Under the pieces are notes generated by a model. It searched no databases. It was not told the origin of the DNA and worked only from the letters and a program-made list of their open reading frames with translations. The position numbers and the translations under genes are program-made. A stretch of DNA of 64,000 nt. Source: Pyrenophora tritici-repentis (lineage: Eukaryota; Ascomycota; Dothideomycetes; Pleosporales; Pleosporaceae). Positions 1-11,427 of the stretch are shown in pieces (within the stretch, counting starts at the first letter, position 1; each line of letters starts with the position of its first letter). Location of the stretch: contig NC_089390.1 of the NCBI RefSeq assembly GCF_003171515.1, forward strand, positions 4,402,001 to 4,466,000. The letters are read 5' to 3'.

Positions 1-63
1 TATGGAAAGCCCCAAGCTGAGGGGAACAGCGATATCGAGGATAGTGAGAACGAAGACGACTAG
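1..63 (+). CDS. C-terminal end of an unidentified protein (partial)
   Basis: Frame 1 is open from the first base to a TAG at 61-63 and encodes a 20-residue acidic tail ending in DIEDSENEDD. An acidic, Ser/Asp/Glu-rich terminus is common in nuclear proteins and in some fungal transposases, but nothing else of the gene lies in the window and no family can be named. It could also be a chance open stretch. A perfect hairpin follows 114 bp after the stop. Confidence 0.35.
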   Translation, partial: YGKPQAEGNSDIEDSENEDD

Positions 64-176
64 ATTGACAGTCAGTAGTAAAACACATTTCCTCGGCTTC
101 CTTCTTTGCTTCAGCCTCATTCTTGGCGGTCTTGTTGGTCGGACCGGTCTGGTCGGACCGGTCCTTATGTAAGCAC

Positions 177-218
177 CTGGTCTGGTCTGGTCTGTACCCT
201 CAGACCAGACCAGACCAG
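177..218. repeat. Perfect 18-bp inverted repeat (hairpin) built from GGTCT repeats
   Basis: The left arm (177-194) is made of GGTCT/GGTCTG repeats. The right arm (201-218) is its exact reverse complement, and the 6-nt loop is TACCCT. Just upstream, at about 137-164, a related GGTCGGACCGGTCTGG stretch repeats the same theme. The hairpin lies between the end of the first partial gene and the stop of the truncated F-box ORF, both of which point towards it. Confidence 0.75.
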
Positions 219-228
219 ACCATTCCGA

Positions 229-525
229 TCACTGATTCCAATCAGCAGCTCCTGTGAAGGAAGAATACAGTATTGGAGTAGCTATGCGCCGTACATGCTT
301 GTAAGCCAGACAGAGATTGTATAGTGCCAGCTGACGAGCACGATTCTCGGATTCTCGGTCCCTTGAGATGAATTTCTGGAAGTGAAACGACTGTATCTTA
401 TCGGAGCGAATTATGCTGAGGTGTTGCATGATCTCGACTAGAAGTTCATCTGGCAGTCCACAGAGCGTTGTGTTCTCAGTCATCATAGCGAGTTCAGGAG
501 ACAAGTGTATAAAAAAGTGTATCAA
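229..525 (-). pseudogene. F-box protein fragment, truncated after the F-box
   Basis: The ORF encodes up to 98 residues; an internal Met at 486 gives 85 and is as likely a start. It carries an F-box-like opening (LPDELLVEIMQHL) followed by helices (LALYNLCLAYKHVRR). F-box proteins recruit substrates to SCF ubiquitin ligases through Skp1. Fungal F-box proteins usually continue for several hundred residues with LRR or unknown domains. Here the frame stops at 229, next to the hairpin repeat, and no downstream continuation is recognisable. It is most likely a remnant; a small functional protein or a missed intron cannot be excluded. Confidence 0.45.
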
Positions 526-1345
526 GCCAAGGAATGTATGGTGTCTACTCGTTCAGGAGTGGCGAATCTGGCGCATCCGGTTTCCGTCGTCGAAAAGCTG
601 CGTAGGAGATTTCTGAGGACCGAAGATTCTTTCAAGTCATCTGCCAATATCAGATTGAACGTAGATTGAAGTGCTGTGTTGTTGTTTACAACGACGGAGG
701 TTGAGGTGCGGAGGTCGTGCATATGTAATCGATAAGCTGTACCGCAAGTGGTAAGGTGGCTGTCAGCGTTATCCCCGCTATCTCCGGCAGCTTCCCTCTC
801 TTTCGTACAATTGACCATCACAACCGTCGCAAACTTTCCGATTTCATCAAAGAATATTGTATAAACAAGTCCGTACCGTATCAAGAAGCTTCAACCCCAT
901 TATACAGGCCTACTACCCTCAAATCCCACGAGATGACTACAACTACGATTCATCATTCCCAGACACCCTCTAGGATCACTCTTATCGATCAATAGACTAC
1001 TTAATGTCGTGACTACAAGCTTCACAGTTCATGCGCACAAAACCACACGGATTACAACTACAAGTTCACTTGTGAAATGGCACGCCTTCGCGTTAACACG
1101 ACCTGGAAGGCATTCAGTAGACCGAGACAGTTGGAAAATATACGTATATCATTTTCAAGGGTATAATCGTACAACCCTGTTGCACAAGCACTGTCATACC
1201 TCTCCCCATCCATATCCCTCAAACTCCCAAAAGAAAAGAGAAAAAAAATGCTCCCACAAGAAATCACCACGCCATCATCTCACACACCCTCACCCCATGC
1301 CCATCCCACCAGCCCAACCCCCGTCCTCTCTCCTCTCACCACCAC
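526..1345. other. Intergenic, no gene recognised
   Basis: Only short overlapping frames on both strands; none has a recognisable domain or a convincing splice pattern. Confidence 0.5.
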
Positions 1346-1884
1346 CTACAAAACCCTCTTAGTCCGCCCAGTCTCAACCTCGTATATCCACCCGCTAAAC
1401 CGAATGTTCTCCTCAATAGCCTTGATTCTCAACCACTGTACATCCTTCTTAAGCTGAATCTCCAAATCCCTGAAACTCTGGAAATCCATCTTTTCAACTT
1501 CCTGCGCCGCAATCTCGCCTCGCTTCTTCAGCACCACGGCACGCGCGGTTTCGTTGTCAAAGGTCATCATGCCGCAGCATGTGTGCTTTACTATCATGAC
1601 TTCGCGGGTTCCCAGGAGTTGTTGCGAGATGACGATGCTGCGGAAGGCGTCTTTTACGGAGGCGCCGGCGTTGCGGATTACGTGAGCGGCGCCGAGGGGG
1701 ATGCCGAAGGCGGCTGTGGGGTCGATGCGGGCGTCCATGCAGGTTACTGGGGGGGTGTCAGATGGGTGAAGGATTGCGGAGAGGGAGATGAGGAGAACTA
1801 ACCAATCGTGTATCTTTGCGTAGGAGGAAGTTGGAGGTGTCCTTGGTTGAAATGAGCGGAGTAGGCTTCTTGGCCTTGCTCCAT
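1346..1884 (-). CDS. Beta-class carbonic anhydrase-like protein (2 exons)
   Basis: Exons 1884-1803 and 1746-1346, with a 56-nt intron (1802-1747; GTTAGT donor, CAG acceptor), give 160 residues. Beta-carbonic anhydrases are zinc enzymes that interconvert CO2 and bicarbonate. The splice restores the signature VTCMDARIDP (Cys30, Asp32, Arg34), and the second zinc pair is His82 and Cys85 in KHTCCGM. The usual motif is HTGCGM, so Gly is replaced by Cys at position 84, next to a zinc ligand. The ISQQLLGT block is typical of the short fungal and bacterial beta-CA subgroup, which lacks a long N-terminus. Starting at the Met of exon 2 would lose the first zinc ligand, so the two-exon model is preferred. 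No signal peptide is seen; the protein is probably cytosolic. Confidence 0.88.
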
Positions 1885-3616
1885 GTTGCGTTCTCCATGT
1901 GTAGGCATATTGGCAATACGTCTATACGTCTATATGTAAATGTATGTGAGTGTGCGTAAATGCAACACCTGTTCAAAAAAAAAGAAGAAAGCGAGAGTGT
2001 GAAAGAGAGAGACTGATGGTGCTTGTGATGGCTGTCAAAAGACTTCGTTGGCGGACTGGGCTTATACTGTATAACAATGACAACCCCCCCTCGCGCGTAT
2101 GTGGCTTTCTTATATCCACACCCCTTCCTACACCCCCCCCCCCCTCTGCAGCAATCCTGCAACCATAGTGGGGGGTGCGGCGAGCATCCGTGTGTAGAGT
2201 TGTGACAGTTCCCCCCCAGTCCAAGCACTGGACCTTACAACGCCTGCCACTTGATCTGCCCAACTGATACATCTGGCCTTGATTCATCCACAACACATGC
2301 GACACTCTGTACGCCAGCCATCTCCATCTCCCACGCCTTTTCCGCACCCTGCGTGCGAGCTTGACGCTGCACGTGTTTCAGAAGCGGCTAGCGGTCCTGA
2401 GGCTTCGGGCATTGTGAGGAAAAGTGGGGCTCGCGGGTGTCCGTCTTTCTAGCGTGCTGCGTGCTCTCACACCCATGGCCAAGGCATTGGTGTTCCTCAC
2501 ATCCCTGGCGGAACAAGGCATTGAATGGGTAGCCCGCCGCCGGGTTTGAGGTTGGGAAAATCTGAGTGCTGGCAATTTCCGAGGGCACCCGGGCTTTCCG
2601 TGAGCGGTTGGGTTGCGTTTGTAGTATTATGGAGTTGAACATCTCACGATCGGAGCGCGCGCGTTTGTTGTATACCGCCAGACTCGCCGTTTTTCGAGAC
2701 GTGAATTACAGTCAGCACTGGTGATCGAAGCAACATCGAAAAACCCCAATCGTCGATCCTCTTTGCAAGCAAGAGCGAAAATCATTACAAAGCGTGAAAT
2801 TCGAGCGTCGTCTTGAGCTGCGTCTGAGGTTCCAACTAAATCTCCACACGCACTACAACTTGCTGCAATTGGGGTGCTTGCTAGCTGTCACCGACGACGC
2901 AGGCAATATACTTTGACTTGACACTCACACTGACATGTCAGAAAAGGTTAATTGACTGACGAGCGGATCGCGACAACCTGCGGCTCTTGACCAATGCATC
3001 GTTTCATCCACAAGCATGTGCTAGACCGAGTTGAGCATGTGCTGGAAGCGACTCGGCCCGTCCGTTACACCAACCAGACCAGGCATTGACGCATAGACCA
3101 CCAAACCGAAGTTCACGAAGAGACGGCATGCATCCCTACGACTTGGTGATAGCATGCCCGGGAATCCGTCTTTCGGGTTCTTTTCTGCGTGGCTTTGTAT
3201 AAGGTATGTGGGTCTAGTATTTGATCCATCCACCCCGTTAACTGTCTCAATCTGGGTGAGTCAGATGTGAGAGAAGTGGGAAAGGGCATCAAGGAGACGG
3301 GACTATGACCTCCTGCTTTGAGTCTGGTTGCAAGTTATTACTAAAGCTGCTCTCGATTCTCTTGATGTGTTCTTGTCATCTTCACACTGCCGGCCTGAGC
3401 AATGGTCTGTCAATGTAGTGGGTGGGGGCCTCCCGACCTTGGCAACCATTATCGTACGATTCCCATGTGCTTGCGTCGATCTGGTCCCGAACAAGCAGTT
3501 GTGTACTTATGTACTCCACTAGCTCAGCAGCGAGCGGGAGAGCAACAATCGGAAACCAGTCAGTCACCCTGGTTGGCTTGGAAACAGGCCATTCAGTCTT
3601 CAAAGAACTGACAACA
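1885..3616. other. Intergenic with poly-C and low-complexity tracts
   Basis: Poly-C runs lie near 2086-2092 and 2131-2142, and a purine-rich AGAGAG/GAAAG tract near 1985-2012. The short frames here have no recognisable domain. The stretch 2640-3300 shows nothing that can be assigned. Confidence 0.5.
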
Positions 3617-4563
3617 TCAAGAATTGAATATCCTCGAATACAACTTCTCATGCCTCCCCACCCAAAGATCCATAACCGGAACACTCTGTCCCGCATCCTC
3701 AACCCCCCTCTCCCACCCCTCATCCACCAACCCGCGTATCCTATCCTGCAGCTCCCCACTGGCAAGCACCGCTTGCCCCTGATACGGCCCCATGACGCTC
3801 GCCCTAACCGCCGCACTAACCACCGTCCGCGCGTGCGAGAATAGAAACAGGTAAGCCGCCTGTTGCAGCGGGACGGCCAGGATGCTTGTAACGAGACCCC
3901 AGAGCGGGGCCAGGTGCACGTTGATGTGCTCCGAGGAGCGGAGTCCGGCGGAAAAGGTTGCGAGCGCCTTTAATGCTGGTGTCGTGTCCGCTGGGTCGGA
4001 GCCGTCCTGGGTTGTATATTGTGGTCGGAAACTCCGATCCCATACCGCGAGTAATGCTCGTCCTTGTGCTATGCTTGCTCGTCGCGCAACCGTACACGGT
4101 GTACTCGCGTCAAAGTCATTATCCAGCGTCTCGATATCACCCGGATTGCGATATCCAGCCAGTACATATGGCAGCGATGTACTTGCAAGTGTCGACAACG
4201 AGAGGCAGAGAAACGTGTTAAACGCCGGTACCTGCGAGGCCGACGGCGGCGACGGCTTGTGATGCGCAAGATAAGACTCCAAGCCACTGCTAAACGCGAA
4301 CGAACCTAGAGGTAGGGCCGAGTCGGAAAGGAGGAGAAGAGCATGGAGGGCTGCTGCGAGGTGTCAGATGGAAGGGGACAGGGACGAGTAGGCAATGCGA
4401 CAACGGTACCTGTAGCATCACCCGTCACCGCCGACGAGGGTGTCGATGTCGCGTCTCTACATTCTGGACTCAACCGCGCTTTCGCATCACGTAGTCGTCG
4501 TTCGAGCTCCGCTACCTCGTCTCGTACGCATAGAACGCGCTGATCGGGATGTGGTGGTGCCAT
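3617..4563 (-). CDS. ureF: Urease accessory protein UreF (2 exons)
   Basis: Exons 4563-4410 and 4353-3617 (56-nt intron, GTACCG donor) give about 296 residues. UreF works with UreG and UreD/UreH in GTP-dependent nickel delivery to apo-urease. The second exon opens with ALHALLLLSDSALPLGSFAF, the typical UreF N-terminal segment, followed by GLESYL. Towards the C-terminus, LFSHARTVVSAAVRASVMGPYQ is the conserved late UreF block. The N-terminal about 50 residues, with an EVAELERRLRDAKARL helix, are less conserved; the first exon begins at the ATG at 4563. The acceptor is a CAGCAG tandem, so two mRNAs differing by one Ala codon (exon start 4353 or 4350) are possible. No other urease gene lies in the window. 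Confidence 0.9.
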
Positions 4564-4950
4564 CGTGTGGGTCGAGCGGTGGATGCAGCTAGAGAGGCGT
4601 ACGACGTGTGTTTCTTGGCGACATTTCCCAACATAGACGGGAGTATCCATCTAAGCGCTTATGCTTAATATAGTATAACATTACTACATGGCACGCAGAA
4701 GCAATTCCATTCAACTCATCTCGCATTTCATCGTATGCTACAAGTCGAGCAAGTCCGTCGTGGATAATTCCCATTCGTGATAATCGTAACATGAAATCCT
4801 TTCCGTCATTCGATCAAGAATCCAGCTCCACCTATTCAGAGCATGTCATGCCGGCACCAATGCGGCCGTGAAAGAAAAAAGGGTATACAAGAACCACGCT
4901 TACGCCTCAAAAAAGGAAATCCCATCATCACCACACCCCACCCCACTCGT
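4564..4950. other. Intergenic between UreF start and Spo12-like gene end
   Basis: Contains the UreF promoter, and the 3' flank of the next minus-strand gene. No separate gene seen. Confidence 0.5.
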
Positions 4951-5434
4951 TCACACAACCTGGACATCTCCACCCTCATCCGTCTGCGCCACTTTCTTGG
5001 GAATATCAGCGAACACGAGTGCACTGCCATCCTTCAACGGCTCAAAGTTCTTAGCACCCGTCTTCTTAAACAGCAGCTGAGGCTTCGACCTATCCCAAGC
5101 AGTTAGCCTCCTAGTCTCATAATTGTGCATGGTGGTTCGACATACTTCTTCATGGCGTGCTTAGTCTTGAAAGCTTGCAGTTTCTGCGTCGCAGGGCTCA
5201 TAATGTCGTCGGAGGGTGAGACGAATTTTTGCTCTCTACAAGTAAAGGGTGTTAGCGTGGTGTGCTATTTGTAGGCGCTGGGGGATCTTACTGTTCGCCA
5301 TCTTTCATGCGTGACTGCAGGACTTGGCGGTGGAAGGCGAGACTCTTAACATCCTTCTCTGCTGCCTTTTCTGGTGACGACGTGGGTTTGACTTGCGTGT
5401 TGGTGGAGCGGGCGCTGAGGACGTTGGGAGACAT
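4951..5434 (-). CDS. Spo12-family cell-cycle regulator (3 exons)
   Basis: Exons 5434-5292, 5235-5146 and 5089-4951 (introns 56 nt each, GTAAGA and GTATGT donors) give 123 residues. Spo12 proteins are small nuclear regulators of mitotic exit in the FEAR pathway and of meiosis. The family motif, roughly SPSDxIxSPxTxKL, is present as SPSDDIMSPATQKL at residues 54-67, preceded by the conserved DVKSLAFHRQVLQ. The two Ser-Pro sites in the motif are candidate phosphorylation sites. The C-terminal exon has the LLFKKTGAKNF segment and an acidic tail. The ATG at 5434 was chosen over an in-frame upstream ATG at 5572 because homologues commonly begin close to the NVLSAR block; this is inference. No single frame covers the gene, so it is easily missed. 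Confidence 0.82.
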
Positions 5435-6206
5435 TGTGTTACTGTCTGAGGGCGGTAGCTTTACTTGATTGATGGCTTGAATAGAAGGGCAAGGTGAGTA
5501 GTGCGAGGTGAGTCGGTGATGTTGTCTGCTTTTACGTGCGCGGTCGTCGTGGTTATACTCGTCAGTCGACAAGGGTGTATACTAACCGGTCGCACGGGGC
5601 AACACAGGCACGCACAGGAACGCACTGGACGTAATCACCCTGGCATCCCAGCCCTACAACCCTACCTTTGTGCTCCCTGCGCCTCTAGGCCCCGCCTTTC
5701 CTTCCCTTCTGGCTTACGTCTCTTACTTGGTTGGCTCATACGAGTCGTCTTGGTTAGTCTACCGGCCAACCGGCCAACACCACCTGCTCGCCTTCAGATA
5801 TGAGTCACTATTACATTACGTTGCATGGCACACAACCTTGGAATCCTTGACGTTATCTTGATTGCATTCATCCCTTGACCACCATTGACCCGAGCTCCAT
5901 AGAATTCGTCGACTTTCTCTTGCCCGCACACGTCCTGCCAAGTGAAAGCTAGCCCATCTAGCCGAACATGCTGGAAATACATCGCTCTCTGATCGTACAT
6001 AGTCTTACGCTGCCACGCGAACATGAACGCCGTAGAACGCGGCCAAAGGCCATCCGCGAAACGCCAACATATCCAATCCACCAAATAGTGCTCCCGTCAA
6101 CGCTACTGTAAATCTGGAAAAAGGGTACTCGAAAGAAACGCAGGTGATATACATGGGCAGACGTGCCGGCAAATTATAAAAAAAGACTCCCCCAAATGAA
6201 GACGCC
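5435..6206. other. Intergenic
   Basis: Lies between the 5' end of the Spo12-like gene and the 3' end of bre1. Short frames only, none with a recognisable domain. Confidence 0.5.
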
Positions 6207-8532
6207 TTACAAATGCACCCGCATTGTGTCGTTGCTGCCAAACGCCTTGCCGCAGTTGGGACACTTTCTCGCTCGGTTGGTAAGTCGGTCTTGGACGCAC
6301 TGATCGCAGAACATGTGTCCGCAAGTTTTGATGACGGTGTTCTTGAGCTTGCTCTTGCAGATCTGGCACTGAATCAACAGTTCCATGGTCGAAACCTCAG
6401 AGCTCTGGTTGGCCGTGCTCTTCTTCTTGTAAATTTGCACTTGCTTCTCCAATCCAGTGACTTGGGCTGCTAGCTTATCTCGCTCCGTTTCCGATTCGCG
6501 TTGGGCGTGCTTGGCGGCAAGGCACATCGCGTCCTTAGTTTCAACCACCTTTTTCAGTTCTGCTATCTGACTGATGTGACCTTCGGATGTAATGGCGTTC
6601 TCGTTAACCTTCTGCTGCAGTTGGCGGTGCGTAATGGACAAGTCATCCATCTGCGATCGCATTTCCGCAGTCTGCTTCTCCAATTTGTCTACTAGTGACC
6701 GACTGAGAGTATCCGCCTCTTTCAACTGCGCTACAACTTCGGTTGCCTTGCTAGTTTGAGCGCGCAGAATGCGAACCTGTTGTTCCAGCTCTCCCTTGGT
6801 CTTCATAGCCGCGAAATACTTCTGCTCTGCCTTGGCCTTGTCCGCGTTCGCCTTGGCAATGTTCTCCTCCCAAGTGGCGGTGATGGTGATTTTCGAGTTT
6901 GCAGCCCCATGCGCCTTTTTCCATGCCTCCTCCATGCCCAGGAGTTCTGTGCTCAAGAGTTTAGTTTGGCTATCAAGCTTCGAGACTTTGCTGCGCAGTT
7001 GCTCTGGTGTCAAGTCATCCAATCCTGGGGATTCCTGTTCGCTTGACGCCTGGTCCTCCGCAATTTGTGCTCGTAGACGCGCACATTCCTGCTCCAAAGC
7101 GGCGATCCGAAGGTCACATGCGCTGGCAAGCTTTTTGGACTGCTCAATAGACTCTCTGGCATCCTTGTGGCTTGCTTCCAAAACAGTCTTCTGAGTCTGG
7201 AGTTCATCTCGAGCGTTTCGAATGCGCGCACAGTTTGCCTCTGCTTGCGAAACGTGGCTTGCAGAATCTGCCAAGGTCGCACGTACCTCATCGTCAACCT
7301 TAATCCTGTATGCAGTTCGCTCTGCCTGGTACTTTTGCGCCTCCTCTCGTAGCTGAATGTTGGTGGCTTCAAGATTGTTAATGCGTTTGATGACGTCTTC
7401 ATGTTGGCTCTTGATGGCTTTGAAGAGATCCGTTTTGGCGTAATCATCGTCAGACAGCCCAGTGAGCTTCACTTTCAATGCTGAGACCTCTTCAGTAAGC
7501 TTCTTGTTCTCTTGCTCGATCTGCTCAAGCTGCTCCTTTCTCTTGGTCGCCTCAGCTATGGCCTGGTTCTTTGCAGTTTCCAGTTCTTCACTGATAGGCC
7601 CCGGTGAAGTGCCGTTGGCTGCCTGTGTCCCATTGCTTGCAGATGGTGCCTCCTCTTTCACAGCAGCGCTTGCACCAACGGCTTGCTGCTCAAGTCTCTG
7701 GACTTGAGCGCTCCTTAAACGATCACACTTCTTCTCAGACCTGAGGTAACGGTGAGTGGCATCAGTTAGTTGATCGCACAACTGCTCCTTCTCGGCCGTG
7801 ACTTGCTGTAGTCGGACCACGTGATCTTTCTCTATAGCCAGAAGGTCTGAAAGCTTCTGCTGCAAATCTGCTACCTCTGGACTGCTTTGAGGATACTTTG
7901 AAAAGAGATCAGTCAGACAAGCAAGAATCTTGTCCCTGCGGTTAGACAAATGCTTCTTGAATGTCTGATTGTCCTCCCGCAGGAGCGTAGCGGGTATGGA
8001 GGGAGTGAAATTGGCATCAGGCAGGTGACCAGACCCTCGGAGTTTGATCTCATCGATAAGCTAAAAAGCAATTAGCATCACCTCAATCAAATCCCAAGGG
8101 TATACTGACCTGATCAAACCAAGCGTCTATTGTCCGTAGATGGTCATCGTGGTACTGAGAACGTATTTTCAGAGCAGACAGTTGTTCGTCGACCATGTTG
8201 GCTTCGCGTTTGTACTCGCGCATCTGGCGCAGAATGGCATCTTTTTGAAACAGCTGTAGAATCGCAGTGTCAGCGAGTGTGTGCGCCGTGGGCGGAGGAG
8301 GAAGGCGGTTGGTAATCGGGGGGCGAACCTCGATGTCATCTTTCCACGGCGTGTCAGCTTCTGGGTGAGTTCGAGCACCGTTGGCAGTCAACGCTTGCCT
8401 CTTAGCAGGAGGAGCAGCGTCGTCAGTGATGGGCCGCTTCCGGTCCTCCATCTTGACAGCGTCAAGCGATGGGGGTGCGACGGTCCTGGCTTCGAGCCTC
8501 ATCGAGGTGACGCCGGCGAGGTGTGAGGGCAC
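6207..8532 (-). CDS. bre1: E3 ubiquitin-protein ligase Bre1 (histone H2B-specific)
   Basis: Exons 8532-8110 and 8060-6207 (49-nt intron, GTCAGT donor, TTTTTAG acceptor) give 758 residues. Bre1 works with Rad6 to monoubiquitinate H2B, a mark needed for H3K4/K79 methylation and transcription elongation. The N-terminus has the conserved MEDRKRP and PPAKRQ blocks and the DDHLRTIDAWFDQLIDEI segment, which is rebuilt only across the intron. The middle, about residues 130-690, is long heptad-rich coiled coil. The last 56 residues hold a C3HC4 RING (CQICKSKLKN, CGHMFCDQC, RKCPNCGKAF). MEDRKRP starts at 8451 and is an alternative start; the ATG at 8532 is the most upstream one. It is divergent from bdp1. 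Confidence 0.95.
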
Positions 8533-8851
8533 TGAAAACGCGCGCGCTCTCAGATCCTGCAGCGAGATAAAGGAGCGACTTGGGGCACGTGGTTTGACGG
8601 GTGACGGCGAAGTAACAGGAGGGGGTCCGAACGTCGTGTGAGGCCGTGGGTGAGGAGACGGTGGGCGTTGAGCGAAGAGAGTTCCTTTAGTTGCCGTTAG
8701 GTAATCAAGCTAGTGGCGCGCTAGCAGATGGTCTGTGTTTGAGAACGCGACCCGTTCCTCTTCTCTGTCAATCTGCGACTTTTACGTGCCCCGCCAAATG
8801 TGAGGAGAGTGACAGTGGCCATATATTGGCGTTCGACGTAGCCAGTGTGTC
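8533..8851. promoter_or_regulatory. Shared divergent promoter of bre1 and bdp1
   Basis: 319 bp separate the two divergent start codons, so the promoters overlap or are shared. No binding site can be named with confidence. Confidence 0.6.
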
Positions 8852-11061
8852 ATGTCGACCGAGGAGGGTGCCAACCAGGCGTCTGCCGCGCCCAAACCAG
8901 CGGCGGCCTTTAGTTTCTCTATTAATAGTGAGTCGTCCCATGCGATGGTGCTCGCGCCGCCGCTAAGACGTGGGCAGAGAATACAACGAGCAAGAAGTTT
9001 GCACCCAAGGCAGCACGACGAAGACCAGGCGCTCCGCCTGCTGCACCTGCTGCACCTGCTGCATCATCGCCTGCACCGGCATCAGAGATACCCGCATCGA
9101 CTGCCGAAGTGCCCAACCCGCAAGCCGAACCCGAAGCCGAGACCTCGAATGCGCCTGCCGCCGACTCGACACCTGCCGTACAGCTGCCCACGCCTGCCGC
9201 GACTCAAGAGACCGTAAATAGCACTGCTCAAGCCGACCTGTCGATTATTACTGCCACTGCTACTGCGACCGGGACCCCTGCACCCACCGACCCGAATGTT
9301 CAGACGCAGGCAGCCAATGAAGCCAGTGCCGCCCAGCCTTCTACCTCACAAGGCCTCACAACACAGTACCTCGAAGATGAAGTCCAAGCAGGGAGGTCAC
9401 CTAAGAGGCGCCGCCTAGAGTCCCCCGTACAGCCAAGCCAAGAGGTCCAAGTTACTGCACCTGTGAGTGCGCCGGCAACAGCAGATGGAGACGGCGAGCA
9501 ACCACCTGGCGCGAACACTGCCCCGACTCCTGCAGAAAACCAGACTCTCCCACAGCCCAGAAACAGAAGGAAACTGCCGTGGATATCGGTGAACCACTCC
9601 CAAGATGGCGGCGCGGAAACCCCTGCCGGTGCGTCTACCCGGAAGCCTCGCCAACCTCCCAGGCCCCGAGCGAAGAAGAATGCCATGGCGGACGCAGACG
9701 CAGATGCAGATCATGTGGAGGAAGAGGAAGAAGCTGAAGACGACGAAGAGCTACAACCCACGAGAAAACGACCTGGCATAAAGTCCCGCACAAAGAAGAA
9801 AGCCACCGAAGCACCCACACAGGACGGCGAAGAAGTCCCCGCGGCCCCAAAAAGAGCCAAGAAGCCCCGGAAACCTAAAGGCGCCCTGAGTAGCGAGATC
9901 GTCGAAGGAACAGAGGAAGAGGTCGGACGCATCGCAGACGATATCGTAGCAGCCGCCACACGTCGCAAACCGAAGCCAAGGAAAAGGAGGCAGCCCACTC
10001 CCGAGGCCGATGAAGTAGATGGTGTTGAAGGCGAAGAGGGCACACAAAGGGAGAAGAAGAGAAGGGGACGACCGCCGCGCGAGGCCACCCCGTCTGATGC
10101 GGAAGATCAGACCATCGACCCCGATGTCACCTACATGGACTCTCTGGCAGCTCGCCACGTCCATTGGGGAAAACTCTCTACGAGAGAGAGAGAGATGCGC
10201 ACGATAGACTGGGAAGCAGTCAAGCAGCGCCGCAGAGAGGAGGACTCCCGAGAAATAGCTTCCAGGGCCGAGCAGGAAAAAGCGGACAGAGAATTGGCTG
10301 AGCAAGGGGCACAACGGGCTGCGCAATCCGAGTTCGAAAACGTCCGTCTGAACGCAGAGGGTAATTTGGAGATAATACCTCAAGCTGGAATCATTGATCT
10401 TGAGGGCGACGCCGCTCGCGAGATCGATCAGATGGTCGTTACCGAAGACCAGGACATTACTGCACGCCTTACCAATCGTAGCTTCATGAAAAACAACAAG
10501 CGGTTCCCCAACGAGTTTATCCTACCAGGCCAAGGTCGACGATGGAATATGGAACTCACGGAGCTCTTCTACCAAGGCCTCAGATCTTTTGGTACGGATT
10601 TCCAGATGATATCGCAAATGTTCCCCGGTTTCACTCGGCGCTCCATCAAAACCAAGTTCACCCGCGAAGAGCGTGAGAACCCCGACGGCGTCAAGGCAGC
10701 GCTGCAAGGCCGCTGCGAAATGAACGCGGGAGGATGGAACATGTATCTGGAGAAAGCGAACAGGTCCGAGGACTCGTTTGCCAATGTGGATGAGATCAAG
10801 CGCGAAATGGCCGATCTTGAGGCTGAGTACGCGAAGAAGATTGCGGTAGCAAAAGCAGAAGCTTTGGAGAGGAAACGTCAGAGGGAGCTTGCTGGCATTG
10901 ATGAAGACGGAAACCCGCTGGGCCCTGATGGTACGGCGAACAAGGAGAATGGAAAGGGGAAGAAGAAGCGAGGCAAGAACAAGCAGGTCGCTTTCGAAGC
11001 AGAGCAGGGCGTGGAAATTATTGGGGAGATTGGTGATGATGATACTTGGGGTCAAGAGTAG
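8852..11061 (+). CDS. bdp1: TFIIIB subunit Bdp1 (B'')
   Basis: Exons 8852-8927 and 8978-11061 (50-nt intron, GTGAGT donor, CAG acceptor) give 719 residues. Bdp1 joins TBP and Brf1 to form TFIIIB, which places RNA polymerase III on tRNA, 5S and U6 genes. The short first exon encodes MSTEEGANQ and leads into a Pro/Ala/Thr-rich disordered N-half. This is followed by long basic and acidic stretches with several KPRK, RKRR and RGRPP segments that look like nuclear localisation or AT-hook-like sequences. The SANT/Myb domain is at about residues 543-595 (GRRWNMELTELFYQGLRSFG, then FPGFTRRSIKTKF), preceded by the conserved NRSFMKNNKRFP region. Starting at the internal ATG at 9109 would drop the N-terminus. 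A tRNA gene lies 366 bp downstream on the same strand. Confidence 0.93.
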
Positions 11062-11427
11062 CGATGGTGTGAATGACGAAACGATTAAGAAGCATGATAC
11101 CCCATAGATTCCACAGTCTCGATACTGAGATGGCAGATGCGAAGCTGCTCTCAAATACAGTCATATTCAGCCTGGTGTTGGAGTCCTATACTTTTGATTG
11201 CCCAAGATGTGAATTCTAAACTTACCTGAAAGAAAAACTGCATAAGCAGCAGTAATGTCATTATCGTGGTGCGGTCTGTGGGGCCGGCCCAAATAGTCGA
11301 CCGCACAACACACTCGCTTGGCCCAAAGCCCAATTCCCCACACCCACGCATTTGTACCAACATTGTAATACAACTAATTTCTCTGTCTCTCATCAAACAG
11401 CTTGAATTCTCAAGCAAACAACCTATC
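11062..11427. other. bdp1 3' flank and tRNA 5' flank
   Basis: No gene recognised. The stretch directly before the tRNA (about 11405-11427) is A/C-rich, as is usual upstream of tRNA genes. Confidence 0.5.

Noticed and set aside
9751..10383. Long minus-strand frame of 210 codons opposite bdp1
   Set aside because: A shadow of the Lys/Glu-rich bdp1 coding strand; no domain.
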